From Enterobacter cloacae complex sp. R_G8 (lineage in GTDB: Bacteria > Pseudomonadota > Gammaproteobacteria > Enterobacterales > Enterobacteriaceae), in the NCBI RefSeq assembly GCF_024599795.1, contig NZ_CP102246.1:930001-994000 (forward strand): DNA of 64,000 nucleotides, written 5' to 3'. The notes beneath the pieces are model-generated. The model was given only the letters and a program-made list of their open reading frames with translations, was not told the DNA's origin and ran no database searches. Position 1 is the stretch's first letter. Each line of letters starts with the position of its first letter. The position numbers and the translations under genes were made by a program. Below are positions 9,913-18,260 of the stretch, one piece after another.

Positions 9913-10740
9913 TTATGTCTGCCAGATACGCGGCGAACAGGCGGTTTTGGTGGTGAGGAGCGGGCGAAGCGACTGCCAGATATCGCGCATCACCCGCTGG
10001 CAAATCAGGTTGTCGTGGGAGAGAAAACGCACCGACAGCAGGCCATCGGTGAGCGTTGCCCCGGCATAATTTTCCAGCGGTGCGAGCCGCTCGCGCACCG
10101 CGTCGAGGTGATCATCGGTAGCCGGATAGAACAGCAGCGTGCCGATCCACGGATGTCCGGCGACGGGCGTGAGATCGCCGTCGCTAAGATGCTGGCGCTC
10201 AATCAGGCGCGGCTCGTCATCTACCCACACCTCAAGACGGCTCTCCAGCGTGCCGTGGCTGAAGGTTTCGTTTATCACCGGGCGGCCCAGGCAGTACAGC
10301 TCCCACGCCAGCAGCGTGCTGGAGGCCTTCAGGTGGAAGACGGAGCGCAGTGCGGCATTCGCACCGGGAAAAATAATGGTGTCCTGCGGCAGCCATTCCA
10401 GGGTGGCGTCTTCATCGAGATAAAAGTGCTGGCTCAGACGGGCCTGCGGGCCGCTGCTGCGATAGAACTTGCTGGCGCCGGGCATGGTGATAAGCGTATG
10501 GCTTTTGGCGTTCAGCCGAACGGAAATGTCCAGCGTATCGCCGCCCACAATCCCGCCGGGCGGATGAAGCAGATAAAGGTGGCAGGTTTCCCCTTCGGGG
10601 TAAAACGGACGCTGAACGGTGAGCGGCCCGACGTGATGAGCGGAGTGCAGGAGGGTTTTCTCAGGGGTGTGACAAAACTGCAGGGCAAGCGATGCCTGCC
10701 AGCCTTTGTATGTATTATCAGTGACCTGAGCTGCTAACAT
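9913..10740 (-). CDS. ureD: Urease accessory protein UreD
   Basis: UreD (UreH) is the scaffold that binds apo-urease and provides the tunnel through which nickel reaches the active site. The 275-residue protein has typical segments such as [14 protein letters not shown] and [12 protein letters not shown]. It is the first gene of the operon, in the order D-A-B-C-E-J-F-G. The N-terminal ten residues before KGWQASLAL vary in the family, so the exact start is not fixed. No ureR activator gene lies upstream. The promoter should be in the 100 bp before the esterase terminator. Confidence 0.95.
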   Translation of the reverse strand: MLAAQVTDNTYKGWQASLALQFCHTPEKTLLHSAHHVGPLTVQRPFYPEGETCHLYLLHPPGGIVGGDTLDISVRLNAKSHTLITMPGASKFYRSSGPQARLSQHFYLDEDATLEWLPQDTIIFPGANAALRSVFHLKASSTLLAWELYCLGRPVINETFSHGTLESRLEVWVDDEPRLIERQHLSDGDLTPVAGHPWIGTLLFYPATDDHLDAVRERLAPLENYAGATLTDGLLSVRFLSHDNLICQRVMRDIWQSLRPLLTTKTACSPRIWQT

Positions 10741-10840
10741 GCTGCATCCATCTGCTCATCATCGGGGTCGTTTCAGTATGCCCTGGCAGAATTGAAGGCT
10801 GTCATATGAGTCGCTTATGGATGGCGTTTAAGACGAAACC

Positions 10841-10869
10841 AAAAAGCACGCCCCGGGGACGTGCTTTTT
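10841..10869 (-). terminator. Terminator of the esterase gene
   Basis: A perfect 10-bp stem (AAAAAGCACG / CGTGCTTTTT) encloses a CCCCGGGGA loop. Its A and T ends make it functional in both directions. It separates the esterase from the urease promoter region. Confidence 0.85.
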
Positions 10870-10888
10870 AACGAGGATCGCGATGCTG

Positions 10889-11902
10889 TTATTTCAGGTG
10901 CTCATGCAGCGCTGCGCCAGCCTGCTCCAGGGCAACCTTGACCGTCGGCTCTTCGCTCAGTGGATTGAGCAGGCCGTAATCATGGATCATGCCGTTATAG
11001 CGCGTGACGGTCACCGGGACGCCAGCTGCATCCAGTTTACGCCCGAAGGCTTCACCTTCATCCCGCAGAACGTCCAGCTCTGCTGTCTGAATCAAGGTCT
11101 CCGGGAAACCTTTCAACTGCGCGGTGCTGGCACGAAGCGGAGAGGCCAGGATATTGTTGCGATCGTCAGCGCGGGTGGTGTAGTTATCCCAGAACCATTT
11201 CATCATGTTTTTCGACAGGAAATAGCCATTTTCGAACTGGTTATACGAGGCAGTATCGAAATTCGCATCGGTAACTGGCCAGAGCATCACGTTGTAGCGA
11301 ATTTTGGGGCCGTTGAACTGTTTTGCCTGCAGCGCCACGGAAGCCACCATATTGCCGCCCACACTGTTACCGACCAGACCCAGACGGCTACCATCCACGC
11401 CAATTTCCTGACCGTGCGCGGCTACCCATTTTGTCGCTTCATAGGCCTGATTGATTGCCACCGGGAAGTGGGCTTCAGGTGACGGTGTGTAATCGACATA
11501 AACCGCAGCGGCGCCGGAAGCGCGAACGAGGTCGCGGATTAAACGTTCGTGGGTTGGGAAATCACCCAGCACCCAACCGCCGCCGTGAAAGAACATAAAT
11601 GCCGGGAGCGTGCCGCTCGCGTTTTCAGGTTTCACTATTTTCAGTTTGATCGCCTGACCATTTACCTGGATCGTTTTTTCTGAAACGTCAGCGGGGGGAA
11701 GTTTTGCGCCCTGCTGCGCGCCAATCAATACCTGACGTGCTTCCTGCGGGGTCATCTGTTCCATCGGTTTCCCTTTCCCGGCATTCAGAACATTAAGAAA
11801 TGCCTGCACGCCCGCGGTCGGGGTTGGGGTATTGCTGGTTTGAGCGGATGCCGCGGCTGACGCGAAGACGGAAGAAATTAGGATGGCGGTCATTGTTTTC
11901 AT
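10889..11902 (-). CDS. Exported alpha/beta-hydrolase (HSL-type esterase)
   Basis: This 337-residue protein has a signal peptide (MKTMTAILISSVFASAAASA, then QTSN), so it is probably periplasmic. The hydrolase core follows the hormone-sensitive-lipase pattern: oxyanion motif HGGG at 106-109, nucleophile S180 in GNSVGG, acid D277 in ELDVLRDEG and H307 in GMIHDY. It most likely cleaves short acyl esters; the natural substrate is unknown. It is divergent from an OhrR-type MarR gene, and the shared 148-bp region contains two palindromes, so redox-responsive control is likely. There is no equivalent at this position in E. coli. Confidence 0.85.
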   Translation of the reverse strand: MKTMTAILISSVFASAAASAQTSNTPTPTAGVQAFLNVLNAGKGKPMEQMTPQEARQVLIGAQQGAKLPPADVSEKTIQVNGQAIKLKIVKPENASGTLPAFMFFHGGGWVLGDFPTHERLIRDLVRASGAAAVYVDYTPSPEAHFPVAINQAYEATKWVAAHGQEIGVDGSRLGLVGNSVGGNMVASVALQAKQFNGPKIRYNVMLWPVTDANFDTASYNQFENGYFLSKNMMKWFWDNYTTRADDRNNILASPLRASTAQLKGFPETLIQTAELDVLRDEGEAFGRKLDAAGVPVTVTRYNGMIHDYGLLNPLSEEPTVKVALEQAGAALHEHLK

Positions 11903-11943
11903 GGTAGTACCTCTTTAAGCGAGTATTGAACAGTTACCGTATT

Positions 11944-11959
11944 AAGTAGTGCGCTACTT
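11944..11959. promoter_or_regulatory. Palindrome in esterase/OhrR-type divergent promoter (site 1)
   Basis: The inverted repeat AAGTAG-TGCG-CTACTT lies between the two divergent start codons and just downstream of the leftward promoter candidate. It is a plausible operator half-site pair for the adjacent MarR-family regulator, but this is inferred only from symmetry and position. Confidence 0.4.
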
Positions 11960-11975
11960 AGTTGTTGATATAATA

Positions 11976-11987
11976 CTTGCGCGCAAG
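11976..11987. promoter_or_regulatory. Palindrome CTTGCGCGCAAG (candidate MarR/OhrR operator)
   Basis: A perfect 12-bp palindrome sits directly beside a rightward TATAAT (11969-11974). It also lies inside the spacer of a leftward promoter whose -35 would be TTGACT on the minus strand (11996-12001). This placement would let one dimer repress both genes. MarR-family operators commonly have the TTGC...GCAA form. Confidence 0.5.
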
Positions 11988-12050
11988 ATACTTTTAGTCA
12001 AACTTTATTTATAATTTTTTTTTGATAACAGCTTCAGGGTGGATACAAAA

Positions 12051-12473
12051 ATGAAAGAAAACAAAACATTAGATGATTTACTTTGCTTCTCCCTGTACTC
12101 GGTTACCAATGCGTTCGTTCGACAATATCGCCCCTTACTGCAGGAGCTGGACCTCACTTATCCGCAATTTGTTGTTTTGATGGCCCTTTATGAGAAAGAC
12201 AACATCCCGCTTCGCGATCTGAGCGATAAGACGTTTTTTGATTCGGGTACATTGACTCCGCTCGTACAAAAGCTTGAGGCAAAAGGATTTTTGAACCGTG
12301 TTGCCGTGGCTAATGATGAACGGATGAAACACGTCGTTCTGACCGATAAGGCGAATGAACTTAAAAAGCAGGTGATGGCGCTGCCAGACCGGATTCGCTG
12401 CAGCATGCGGATGAATGATGATGAGCTTGAGACGCTAAAAAAACTCTCCAGAACGCTGCTGGAAGATTTATAA
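12051..12473 (+). CDS. MarR-family regulator of the two-cysteine OhrR type
   Basis: OhrR proteins are MarR-family repressors inactivated when an N-terminal cysteine is oxidised by organic hydroperoxides. Counting from the ATG gives C12, Y16, Y26 and Y37, the same spacing as C15, Y19, Y29 and Y40 of Bacillus subtilis OhrR. A second cysteine, C117, lies exactly 105 residues after C12, like C22/C127 of the Xanthomonas two-cysteine type. The winged-helix region contains FFDSGTLTPLVQKLE. I chose this ATG over an in-frame GTG 12 bp upstream because AGGGTGG sits 8 nt before it. No ohr gene is adjacent; the partner is an exported esterase. Confidence 0.85.
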   Translation: MKENKTLDDLLCFSLYSVTNAFVRQYRPLLQELDLTYPQFVVLMALYEKDNIPLRDLSDKTFFDSGTLTPLVQKLEAKGFLNRVAVANDERMKHVVLTDKANELKKQVMALPDRIRCSMRMNDDELETLKKLSRTLLEDL

Positions 12474-12478
12474 AAGTC

Positions 12479-12503
12479 CTTCGGTGGGCTGACCCCACCG
12501 AAG
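12479..12503. terminator. Bidirectional terminator between the regulator and the MFS gene
   Basis: A 10-bp stem (CTTCGGTGGG / CCCACCGAAG) with a 5-nt loop fills the gap between two convergent genes. No long T-tract follows on the plus strand. Confidence 0.65.
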
Positions 12504-12513
12504 TGATACGTAA

Positions 12514-13980
12514 TTACCGGTAATCCTCCGCATCCACATCATACCCGGAGGGTTCCCAGCGGATCGCCAGCAGTGAGGCCAGCCCGATAAACGGCGCCAG
12601 GGCGATCACCCAGAAGACGGCGGTATCCAGTGAGGCTACCAGCAGCGGGAACAGGAACAGTGACAGCGTTGAACTGCTGCGCATCAGCGTCTGGTTAAGG
12701 CCTACGCCCACGCCGCGCAGCGAGGTCGGGTAGCTGAGGGAAGCGAACGTCATGGTATGCGCGCCTGGCCCAAAACCCTGACCAAACAGGAACAGCGCCA
12801 GCATGCCGACGGCAATCACACCCTCTGCCGCGCCTTCAGGCCGCCCTATCAGCGCCAGCCCAAGCAGTGCCACCAGTTGACAGGCGTAGCCCGCAAGTGA
12901 CATTCGCCAGGCGCCGAAGCGCGGCACGTAGCGGACCGCCAGCAGTCCGCCAACGAAGGCAAACAGCAGGTTAAGCGCGAGCGAAATCAGAATGGTGGTC
13001 AGCATCGACTGGACAAAGAAGCTGGAGATGATTACCGGAAGACCAAACGCCACGGCGTTATAGGCGAAGGAAGAGACCACCGACAGCAGCGTGGCGAGCG
13101 TGGTGCGGCGTAAATAGATGCCCCGGAACAGGTTCAGGTAGTTCGACCATTTTGCCTTATTGACCACCGGCGCGGGCTGGCTGAGCGCGTCCTGCGGCAC
13201 GTGGGCATTGATGTTATACGACTGACGTAAAATAGACGCCGCCTCTTTCAGGTTGCCCTGATTTGCCGCCCAGACCGGCGATTCGCTCATATAGCGACTG
13301 CGAATGGCGATAATCACCAGCGCAGGCACCGCACCAAAACCGAGGATTAAGCGCCAGAGCCAGTCGCTGTGGCTTGCCGGCAGCACGGCGTAGAAGAAAA
13401 GCACCAGCAGGTAAGAGATGCTGATGGCGGCATACCAGGTAGGGCACCACATTGCGACGCTGGAGGCCTTATTACCCGGGCCTTTGAGTTTGGCAAACTC
13501 GCTCAGAAAGGCCATCGCCACGGGGAGGTCAATCCCCACGCCGAGCCCCATCACAAAGCGCGCACCCGCCAGCACATATTCGTTTGGTGCCAGTGCGCAG
13601 GCGATAGCGGCGACGACAAAGAACACCATGTCGGCCATAAAGACGCGGTAACGCCCGATTTTATCCGTAAGATAGCCGCCAAGCAGCGCCCCGACGATAG
13701 CACCAAAGGTAATGGCCGAGGCCACCATGCCGGTGCCTGCAGGGGTTAAATTGAATTCGCGGGTAATGTCTTTGATGCCAAACGCCAGCGCGCCGAGATC
13801 GTAGGCATCGAGGAAAATCCCTCCCAGCGCAATACCGACCACAATACGGGCGTTGGTGCGGCCCTGAGAACCGTCGTTAACCAGACGTGAAACGTCCGAT
13901 GCGTTACGTACCCACTTGATGTCGCCATCCGGGGTGTTTCCTGCCGTTGCAAGGGGAGTGGTGTCTGTGATTTCTGCCAT
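12514..13980 (-). CDS. MFS transporter, metabolite:H+ symporter type
   Basis: This is a major facilitator protein of 488 residues with about twelve membrane segments. The loop motif GGYLTDKIGRYRVF after the second or third helix and GVGIDLPVAMAFLSEF are typical of the sugar/aromatic-acid symporter branch. I start it at MAEITDTTPLAT because the longer reading adds a low-complexity, Ser/Pro-rich segment with no family resemblance. The ribosome-binding site is weak (AGAAAA). It occupies the position where E. coli carries the tartrate-related ttd genes, but it is not obviously TtdT. The substrate cannot be called from sequence. Confidence 0.8.
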   Translation of the reverse strand: MAEITDTTPLATAGNTPDGDIKWVRNASDVSRLVNDGSQGRTNARIVVGIALGGIFLDAYDLGALAFGIKDITREFNLTPAGTGMVASAITFGAIVGALLGGYLTDKIGRYRVFMADMVFFVVAAIACALAPNEYVLAGARFVMGLGVGIDLPVAMAFLSEFAKLKGPGNKASSVAMWCPTWYAAISISYLLVLFFYAVLPASHSDWLWRLILGFGAVPALVIIAIRSRYMSESPVWAANQGNLKEAASILRQSYNINAHVPQDALSQPAPVVNKAKWSNYLNLFRGIYLRRTTLATLLSVVSSFAYNAVAFGLPVIISSFFVQSMLTTILISLALNLLFAFVGGLLAVRYVPRFGAWRMSLAGYACQLVALLGLALIGRPEGAAEGVIAVGMLALFLFGQGFGPGAHTMTFASLSYPTSLRGVGVGLNQTLMRSSSTLSLFLFPLLVASLDTAVFWVIALAPFIGLASLLAIRWEPSGYDVDAEDYR

Positions 13981-14071
13981 TTTCTTTTTGTGTGGTTGTG
14001 TTGTGTCTCTAACAGTTACCACAGGCAGAAGATGACCAAAATCACATTTGGTTATAAGGCATAACTCTCCG

Positions 14072-14686
14072 CTACTCGGGATCTTTTTTCTTTCGCTTGA
14101 GCTTCGTCCAGATTTTGGTCTCCTGACGACGCCACAGACGCTGAATATTATCGTGATGACGCAGCAGGATAAGGCAGGAGAGCATCGACACCGGGAAGGT
14201 GAACTGGGGTTTGAACCACCAGACGTAGAAGGGGGCAATCAGCGCGCTGACGATGGCGCCCAGCGACGAATAGCCGCTCAGAAGGATGGTCAGCAGCCAG
14301 GTGCCCGCCATCACGCCGGTGAGATCCCAGCCGATGGGCGCGATGGCACCAAAGGCTGTCGCGACGCCTTTGCCGCCTTTAAAACCGAAGAATACGGGCC
14401 AGATGTGGCCGACACAGGCGGCGATGGCAATAAGCCCCAGCCAGAACGGAGTAACGCCCAGCGCATACGCGCCCCAGACGGGTAACATCCCTTTCAGAAC
14501 GTCAAAAATCAAAACCGCTACGGCTGCTCCCTTGCCGCCAATTCGTAGTACATTGGTCGCTCCCGGATTCCCGGAACCACTTTCGCGCGGGTCAGGTAAC
14601 CCGGCAATGCGGCAGACCAGAATGGCGCTGGAGATTGAGCCGCAAAGGTAGGCGAGGAGAATCATTCCAGGCGCGATTGCACTCAT
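14072..14686 (-). CDS. plsY: Acyl-phosphate glycerol-3-phosphate acyltransferase PlsY
   Basis: PlsY (YgiH) is a membrane enzyme that transfers an acyl group from acyl-phosphate to glycerol-3-phosphate, the first step in phospholipid synthesis. The 204-residue protein starts [20 protein letters not shown], as in E. coli. The three conserved loops are present: [30 protein letters not shown] and a later Asn/Gly-rich loop. An in-frame upstream ATG would add 30 residues absent from the family, so I use the internal start. It is divergent from folB. Confidence 0.95.
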   Translation of the reverse strand: MSAIAPGMILLAYLCGSISSAILVCRIAGLPDPRESGSGNPGATNVLRIGGKGAAVAVLIFDVLKGMLPVWGAYALGVTPFWLGLIAIAACVGHIWPVFFGFKGGKGVATAFGAIAPIGWDLTGVMAGTWLLTILLSGYSSLGAIVSALIAPFYVWWFKPQFTFPVSMLSCLILLRHHDNIQRLWRRQETKIWTKLKRKKKDPE

Positions 14687-14793
14687 AACGCTGTTCCGTT
14701 TAGAAAATGTATCTGTATTCTCAGCATCTGTGGATAATACGCATAATTCACCGGAAGTGGTATCCGGTTTAGCCAAAAAGCAGGCAGGTCGTG

Positions 14794-15156
14794 ATGGATA
14801 TTGTATTTATAGAGCAACTTTCGGTAATCACCACTATTGGTGTTTACGACTGGGAACAGACCATCGAGCAGAAGCTGGTGTTCGATATCGAAATGGGCTG
14901 GGATAACCGCAAGTCAGCGAAGAGTGATGACGTAAATGATTGTCTGAGCTATGCCGACATCAGCGAAACGGTCATTGCCCACGTTGAAGGGCAGCGTTTT
15001 GCGCTGGTAGAACGGGTGGCGGAGGAGGTGGCCGAACTGCTGCTGACCAAATTCAACTCGCCGTGGGTGCGCATTAAGCTGAGCAAGCCAGGCGCGGTGG
15101 CGCGTGCCGCTAATGTGGGCGTCATCATCGAGCGTGGCACAAATCTGAAAGGATAG
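14794..15156 (+). CDS. folB: Dihydroneopterin aldolase FolB
   Basis: FolB converts 7,8-dihydroneopterin to 6-hydroxymethyl-dihydropterin in folate synthesis. The 120-residue tunnelling-fold protein ([20 protein letters not shown]) matches E. coli almost residue for residue and ends with the [14 protein letters not shown] motif. The ATG is preceded directly by an in-frame GTG. The ATG is chosen because E. coli FolB begins MDIVF. Confidence 0.97.
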   Translation: MDIVFIEQLSVITTIGVYDWEQTIEQKLVFDIEMGWDNRKSAKSDDVNDCLSYADISETVIAHVEGQRFALVERVAEEVAELLLTKFNSPWVRIKLSKPGAVARAANVGVIIERGTNLKG

Positions 15157-15216
15157 ATTTAACGTCATAATAGCTAAACCATTTTAGGTTATATCGGTCT
15201 TAAAGCTGTATCTTTC

Positions 15217-15247
15217 ACGGTAGCTGTTGGGGCGACCGTTTTTTTAT
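15217..15247 (+). terminator. Weak hairpin with T-run between folB and uppP
   Basis: A short stem (ACGGT / ACCGT with an internal pairing) is followed directly by seven T residues. It could end folB transcription or attenuate read-through into uppP. The stem is only 5 perfect bp, so confidence is limited. Confidence 0.4.
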
Positions 15248-15267
15248 ATTTTTTTAGGGGTTTATAG

Positions 15268-16089
15268 ATGAGCGATATGCACTCGCTGCTGGTGGCGGCA
15301 ATTCTGGGTGTGGTCGAAGGATTGACGGAGTTTTTGCCGGTTTCCAGTACGGGCCATATGATTATCGTTGGCCATCTGCTGGGCTTTGAAGGCGATACCG
15401 CAAAGACGTTCGAGGTGGTCATTCAGTTGGGTTCCATTCTGGCTGTGGTCGTGATGTTCTGGCGGCGTCTGTTTGGGTTGATCGGTATCCACTTCGGGCG
15501 TTTGCCACAGCGTGAAGGTGAGAGCAAGGGCCGCCTGACGCTGATTCATATCCTGCTCGGGATGATCCCGGCAGTGGTGCTGGGGCTGGTTTTCCACGAC
15601 ACCATCAAATCGCTGTTTAACCCGATTAACGTGATGTACGCGCTGGTGGTCGGTGGTTTCCTGCTGATTGCGGCGGAAGTGCTGAAGCCAAAAACGCCGC
15701 GGGCAGAAGGCCTGGACGATATGACCTATCGCCAGGCCTTTATCATTGGCTGCTTCCAGTGTCTGGCACTGTGGCCGGGCTTCTCGCGTTCTGGTGCGAC
15801 GATCTCTGGCGGGATGCTGATGGGCGTAAGCCGTTACGCGGCGTCGGAGTTTTCGTTCCTGCTGGCGGTGCCGATGATGATGGGCGCCACCGCGCTGGAC
15901 CTCTACAAAAGCATTGGCTTCCTCACCACGGGCGACATTCCGATGTTTGCTGTCGGCTTTATCACCGCCTTTATCGTGGCGCTGATTGCCATTAAAACCT
16001 TCCTGCAACTGATTAAGCGTATCTCGTTTATCCCGTTCGCCATCTACCGCTTTATCGTCGCGGCTGCCGTTTACGTGGTCTTCTTCTGA
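15268..16089 (+). CDS. uppP: Undecaprenyl-diphosphate phosphatase UppP (BacA)
   Basis: UppP dephosphorylates undecaprenyl pyrophosphate to recycle the lipid carrier for peptidoglycan synthesis; over-expression gives bacitracin resistance in E. coli. The 273-residue length matches. Both catalytic signatures are present: [15 protein letters not shown] near residue 17 and [13 protein letters not shown] near residue 170. About eight hydrophobic segments are seen. AGGGG lies just before the ATG. Confidence 0.97.
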   Translation: MSDMHSLLVAAILGVVEGLTEFLPVSSTGHMIIVGHLLGFEGDTAKTFEVVIQLGSILAVVVMFWRRLFGLIGIHFGRLPQREGESKGRLTLIHILLGMIPAVVLGLVFHDTIKSLFNPINVMYALVVGGFLLIAAEVLKPKTPRAEGLDDMTYRQAFIIGCFQCLALWPGFSRSGATISGGMLMGVSRYAASEFSFLLAVPMMMGATALDLYKSIGFLTTGDIPMFAVGFITAFIVALIAIKTFLQLIKRISFIPFAIYRFIVAAAVYVVFF

Positions 16090-16094
16090 CCGAC

Positions 16095-16120
16095 TGCCCT
16101 CAGTCTTTTGGCTGAGGGCA
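16095..16120. terminator. Bidirectional terminator between uppP and cca
   Basis: A perfect 9-bp stem (TGCCCTCAG / CTGAGGGCA) with an 8-nt T-rich loop spans the end of uppP and the last codons of the convergent cca. Confidence 0.7.
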
Positions 16121-17341
16121 ATGCTTTTCCTTCCAGTCTGATACCGCCTGAATTCGCCGTCTGGTGAGCTCCTCCCGGATCTCGGGACCTTTAAAGCCCG
16201 CGTCGACAACATCTTTCGTCGGTACCGCTTTGGCCACCGCCCACGCTGCGCGCAGCAAACGCCCCTGCGGGTAGTCACAGGCTTCAAACCCGGTACGCCC
16301 GCGCACGTCAGCTTCGCTGGTGAGCGCGATCTGCTCGACGCGCTGGGGTTTACGCCAGGCATCGATGTTATCGAACAGTTTAACGATGGTGGCCGGTTTC
16401 AGGATTGGGAAGGTGTGGATAAGGTCGTGGAATTCGGCCACCAGTTTCGCCAGATCGCGGATCTCGTTCGGCACCCGCAGGCGCTGGCACAGCCCCTCGA
16501 CCAGCTTCACCCCTGCCGGGCCGTGCCCGTGGTGGCGAGGCCAGAATTCTTTTGGCGTTAAGCCTTTGCCAAGATCGTGGCACAGGGTGGAAAAACGCAC
16601 GTCCACCTCCGGGCTGAGCATGGCCGCCATACTGAGCGTCATCAGGGTGTGCACGCCAGTGTCGATTTCCGGATGCCATTTTGCCGGGGCAGGCACGCCA
16701 AACAGCACGTCTATCTCCGGGAACAGCACCTTCAGGGCGCCGCAGTCGCGCAGCACCTGGAAAAAGACCTGCGGGTTGCGGGTGGTGAGGGCATTTTCCG
16801 TCTCTTTCCAGACGCGCTCTGGCGTCAGGTGTTCCAGCTCGCCCGCCTCGGTCATGGCGGTCATCAGCGCCATCGTCTCATCGGCAATACGGAAACTGAG
16901 ATGGGCGTAACGCGCGGCAAAGCGCGCCACGCGCAGCACCCGGAGCGGATCTTCAGAAAAGGCCGGGGAAACATGACGTAAAAGACGGTTGCGCAGATCG
17001 TCCTGGCCGCCATAAGCGTCTACGATCTGGCCGTTCTCGTCCTGCGCCAGCGCGTTGATGGTGAGATCGCGGCGCAGCAGATCTTGCTCCAGCGTGACGT
17101 CCGGCGCGGCATAGCAGGTGAAGCCGGTATAGCCGGAACCGGATTTACGCTCCGTACGCGCCAGGGCGTACTCTTCGCGGCTTTGCGGATGGAGGAACAC
17201 GGGAAAATCGCGGCCTACCTGCTGGTAGCCCGCGTTAAGCATCTCTTCGGGGGTGGCGCCTACCACCACCCAGTCTTTATCTTTGACCGGCAGACCTAAC
17301 AACGCATCACGTACCGCACCACCGACCAGATAACTCTTCAC
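16100..17341 (-). CDS. cca: CCA tRNA nucleotidyltransferase
   Basis: This enzyme adds or repairs the 3' CCA end of tRNAs. The nucleotidyltransferase signature [18 protein letters not shown] and the active-site acidic pair come first, then the template arginine region [16 protein letters not shown]. An HD phosphohydrolase domain ([20 protein letters not shown]) follows, characteristic of the multifunctional gammaproteobacterial Cca. Length is 413 residues, against 412 in E. coli. Confidence 0.98.
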   Translation of the reverse strand: MKSYLVGGAVRDALLGLPVKDKDWVVVGATPEEMLNAGYQQVGRDFPVFLHPQSREEYALARTERKSGSGYTGFTCYAAPDVTLEQDLLRRDLTINALAQDENGQIVDAYGGQDDLRNRLLRHVSPAFSEDPLRVLRVARFAARYAHLSFRIADETMALMTAMTEAGELEHLTPERVWKETENALTTRNPQVFFQVLRDCGALKVLFPEIDVLFGVPAPAKWHPEIDTGVHTLMTLSMAAMLSPEVDVRFSTLCHDLGKGLTPKEFWPRHHGHGPAGVKLVEGLCQRLRVPNEIRDLAKLVAEFHDLIHTFPILKPATIVKLFDNIDAWRKPQRVEQIALTSEADVRGRTGFEACDYPQGRLLRAAWAVAKAVPTKDVVDAGFKGPEIREELTRRRIQAVSDWKEKHCPQPKD

Positions 17342-17401
17342 GCCTTACACTCCCGTTTTCTCTTTTCCAGGATCATACGTAAGTCTGGCAGAGAAGACGA
17401 G

Positions 17402-18022
17402 TTAGTTCATCCAGCGGTCTTTACGCTTACGGCTTGGGATCAGGTGTGGCAGAACGAGACCCAGTACCAGACCGACGCCCAGTACGCCGCCGCCATACAT
17501 AAACCACTGCATGATGATGGTGCGCTGTTTGTCATCGAGCTGCAGATTGGCGGCATTCACTTTCTTCTGCGCCACAATCAGCTCATTCTTCAGTTTCTGG
17601 TTCTCTTCTTTCAGACCGTTAATCACGCTGTCGCTCTGCGCGACTTTCTGCTGCATTTCCGCGGTACGCTGGTTCCAGGTGCCGTCAATGTTGTTCAGCT
17701 TGTCGGTCAGGGTTTTCACCTGGTTTTCCAGATCCGGCACGCGGGTGCGCAGGCTTGGCACGGTGCTCAGCTCTTTCAGGGGGATCCAGGACGTACGGCC
17801 GGAACTGTCGCGAACCTGACCATAATTGGTCTCCGCGTTGGTCTGTAACAGGGTGACTTCCTCGCCGGCATTTACCGTACCCACGAGGCGATAATTATCT
17901 CCGGGGCCGCTACGTACCCAGGTGTTCAGTTCGTCAGAAACGTAACGCTTTTCTTCAGCGTGGACCGCAGTCGCGGCGCTAAAAGCGAGTAAAGTAAGTC
18001 CAATCAGGCGTAATTTAAGCAT
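17402..18022 (-). CDS. ygiM: SH3-domain membrane protein YgiM
   Basis: The 206-residue protein has a signal peptide (ending VHAEEKRY), one bacterial SH3 domain (about 25-95), and a coiled coil (about 100-165) rich in heptads. A C-terminal transmembrane helix is followed by the basic tail SRKRKDRWMN. It matches E. coli YgiM along its length. The start is set at MLKLRLIGL to agree with E. coli; upstream in-frame ATGs exist but have no better ribosome-binding site. The role is not established. The architecture suggests an envelope protein with a periplasmic SH3 domain. Confidence 0.9.
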   Translation of the reverse strand: MLKLRLIGLTLLAFSAATAVHAEEKRYVSDELNTWVRSGPGDNYRLVGTVNAGEEVTLLQTNAETNYGQVRDSSGRTSWIPLKELSTVPSLRTRVPDLENQVKTLTDKLNNIDGTWNQRTAEMQQKVAQSDSVINGLKEENQKLKNELIVAQKKVNAANLQLDDKQRTIIMQWFMYGGGVLGVGLVLGLVLPHLIPSRKRKDRWMN

Positions 18023-18260
18023 ATCAGTCGTTATTTTCATAAATAGTGGAACGATAGTAGTGGCATCAGTGTCTCTACGCAAAGGATTCGTCATCAATCA
18101 GAATCATCTGTGTCCCGATCGCCGCCGCTGCAAACTTTTTACGCCCGTCAAATTGCTCATTGCGTGGCAATTTGGCGCAAAATACTATGTACTGACAAAC
18201 AAATGGCGAGGAAGTTCGCCTTCATCGACGCGTCTGTGACGCACGCAAAAGTACAAGGCT

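Noticed and set aside
15262..16362. 366-aa open frame opposite uppP
   Set aside because: It overlaps both uppP and the 3' end of cca, has no start signal, and is charged and repetitive without domain resemblance.
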